Positions 15,851 to 16,734 of a DNA stretch of 16,734 nt are shown one piece after another. Every line of letters starts with the position of its first letter. The stretch's first letter is position 1. The DNA is taken from contig CADBTH010000097.1 of NCBI GenBank assembly GCA_902797495.1, positions 1-16,734 on the forward strand, in the 5' to 3' direction. The position numbers and the translations under genes were made by a program. Origin of the DNA: an uncultured Ruminococcus sp. Its GTDB lineage: Bacteria > Bacillota > Clostridia > Oscillospirales > CAG-272. The notes under the pieces are model-generated. The model did no database searches and was not told the origin of the DNA. It worked only from the letters and a program-made list of their open reading frames with translations.

Positions 15851-15887
15851 ACCGGCGCTCCTTTCTAACGGATTTTTATGATAACGA

Positions 15888-16442
15888 TTATTTCGTCTCG
15901 CAGATCATGAAGAACGGAGACGTAGGCGAATTCATCATTCTGAACTGCCCCACGCAGTACTGATATTTAGAGAGGGTCGAGAAATACTTCGACAGCTCCT
16001 CCCCCTCGAGCGCGCCTTCCGGATGTCCGGGGTACACCGCGACGAGAAGGATCGCGTCGCGTCCGAGCATCGCGACTGCCCGCTCCACCGCGGGGAGAGT
16101 CGTTTTTCTCATGGTGGTCAGGGATTTGTTCCCGCTCCCGGGCATATAGCCGAGGTTGAACATCCCCGCCTTGATCGGCTCCGTCACGAATTCGTTCGCC
16201 CTGTCGTGGGACGAGAGGATCAGCCTCCAGTTGTCGGGGCATCCCGACTCCCTCAGGTGAGCGGCGGTGCTGACGATCGCCTTCGTCTGTATGTCGAAAG
16301 CGACGACCCTTCCCGTCTCTCCCACGGTCTTCGACAGGAATTCCGTGTCGTGGCCGTTTCCCATCGTGAAGTCGACCGCGAGGTCGCCCCGTCCGAGATG
16401 AGACAGTATGAATTTTTTCTGGAGGTCAAGCAGATCCACCAT
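15888..16442 (-). CDS. mnmM: tRNA 5-(aminomethyl)-2-thiouridine methyltransferase MnmM (YtqB family)
   Basis: This is a class I S-adenosylmethionine-dependent methyltransferase of 184 residues, the usual length for the YtqB family, formerly called rRNA methylase. YtqB-type enzymes are now known as MnmM; they methylate the aminomethyl group at the wobble uridine of certain tRNAs. The SAM-binding motif is AVDFTMGNGHDTEFL (22-36), and the acidic end of the second strand is in VVAFDIQ. The family motif FNLGYMPGSGNKSLTT (about 95-110) and VYPGHPEGALEGEEL (about 136-150) are strong identifiers. GGAGG lies 9 nt upstream of the ATG. Its own promoter is at 16477-16505, and it is followed by the 677-residue protein gene, probably on the same transcript. 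Family assignment is very secure; the precise reaction follows from characterised homologues. Confidence 0.93.
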   Translation of the reverse strand: MVDLLDLQKKFILSHLGRGDLAVDFTMGNGHDTEFLSKTVGETGRVVAFDIQTKAIVSTAAHLRESGCPDNWRLILSSHDRANEFVTEPIKAGMFNLGYMPGSGNKSLTTMRKTTLPAVERAVAMLGRDAILLVAVYPGHPEGALEGEELSKYFSTLSKYQYCVGQFRMMNSPTSPFFMICETK

Positions 16443-16476
16443 AACGAAGTCCTCCGATCGTGCGTCCTATTGTTTT

Positions 16477-16505
16477 ATTATACATCCGTCCGCATTTTTT
16501 GTCAA
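16477..16505 (-). promoter_or_regulatory. Perfect-consensus sigma-A promoter of mnmM
   Basis: On the minus strand TTGACA (16505-16500), 17 bp and TATAAT (16482-16477) match the consensus exactly. The start of transcription is expected near 16470, leaving a leader of about 28 nt. Confidence 0.88.
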
Positions 16506-16535
16506 TAAAACATATGCTTAATTTGTTATTGACAA
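16499..16535. repeat. 10-bp inverted repeats joining two back-to-back promoters
   Basis: TTGTCAATAA (16499-16508) and TTATTGACAA (16526-16535) are exact inverse complements 17 bp apart. Each contains the -35 box of one of the divergent promoters. This may simply be two similar promoters facing away from each other, or a symmetric operator. Confidence 0.6.
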
Positions 16536-16557
16536 TAAAATAATGTTATGCTAAAAT
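16529..16557 (+). promoter_or_regulatory. Sigma-A promoter of alaS with extended -10
   Basis: TTGACA (16529-16534), a 17-bp spacer and TAAAAT (16552-16557), preceded by TGC, form a strong promoter. The predicted leader of about 34 nt is too short for a T-box riboswitch. Confidence 0.85.
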
Positions 16558-16597
16558 TTAATATTATGAAATACTAACTGCATCCAAGGAGTTTTTT

Positions 16598-16734
16598 ATG
16601 AAATGGACATCGCTTAACGACCTTCGCGAATCGTTCCTTTCCTTCTTCGAATCTAAGGGACACCTTCGTCACGAGAGCTATTCTCTCATCCCGAACGGAG
16701 ACAAATCTCTGCTTCTCATCAACGCGGGAATGGC
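16598..16734 (+). CDS. alaS: Alanine-tRNA ligase AlaS (partial, N-terminus only)
   Basis: Only the first 45 codons are in the window. They read MKWTSLNDLRESFLSFFESK, then GHLRHESYSLIPNGDKSLLL and INAGMA, the class II motif-1 region of bacterial alanyl-tRNA synthetases in an almost family-consensus form. The enzyme charges tRNA-Ala with alanine in the cytoplasm; full-length proteins have about 870-880 residues. AAGGAG lies 7 nt before the ATG. It is transcribed divergently from mnmM from its own promoter. Confidence 0.97.
   Translation, partial: MKWTSLNDLRESFLSFFESKGHLRHESYSLIPNGDKSLLLINAGM

Noticed and set aside
13913..15868. 651-codon plus-strand open frame antisense to the 677-residue protein gene
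   Set aside because: Its translation is a low-complexity shadow of the coiled coil and it lacks a start context; the minus-strand frame has a ribosome site and recognisable domains.
16558..16597. T-box riboswitch before alaS
   Set aside because: The leader from the predicted start site is only about 34 nt, far too short for a specifier loop and antiterminator.

Overview
The window most likely comes from an uncultured anaerobic Firmicute of the class Clostridia. The evidence is Clostridia-like protein content (MnmM/YtqB, AlaS beginning MKWTSLNDLRE, a VanY-like M15 protein, a ROK kinase), near-consensus sigma-A promoters (TTGACA, 17 bp, TATAAT), strong AGGAGG ribosome sites and a moderately high G+C genome (judged by eye). 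No species can be named from the sequence alone. There is no CRISPR array, transposase, tRNA or rRNA.

Region 1 (1-12112, minus strand) is one long operon of at least seven genes, with gaps of 51, 1, 16, 20, 15 and 15 bp. In transcription order it encodes: a giant secreted solute-binding protein with two carbohydrate-binding-like domains in front of the binding-protein fold; a MalF-type and a MalG-type permease; a membrane protein joining an NHL-like propeller, a TPR-like segment and a YIP1 domain; a 989-residue secreted protein recognised as DUF5696, with glycoside-hydrolase-like features; and a second MalF-type/MalG-type permease pair, the last gene running off the left edge. No ATPase is present, so the transporters probably use a shared MsmX-type ATPase encoded elsewhere. 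The layout suggests capture of a complex glycan at the surface, some processing or handling by the NHL/YIP1 and DUF5696 proteins, and import through two different permease pairs. The substrate cannot be read from the sequence.

Region 2 (12113-12802) is a 690-bp divergent intergenic region. It holds a promoter facing each way, a 5' leader stem-loop, a long GC-rich inverted repeat and several GTAAA/TTTAC palindromes that look like operators. To its right is a ROK-family sugar kinase (12803-13768, plus strand), plausibly the first cytoplasmic step for the imported sugar. It ends at a strong, probably bidirectional terminator.

Region 3 (13817-16734) looks like housekeeping sequence. A minus-strand pair encodes the tRNA methyltransferase MnmM and a 677-residue membrane protein with a basic N-terminus, a coiled coil, one membrane helix and a C-terminal VanY-like M15 domain whose metal ligands all appear to be replaced. 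Divergent from mnmM, with back-to-back near-perfect promoters, is the beginning of alaS, cut by the right edge.
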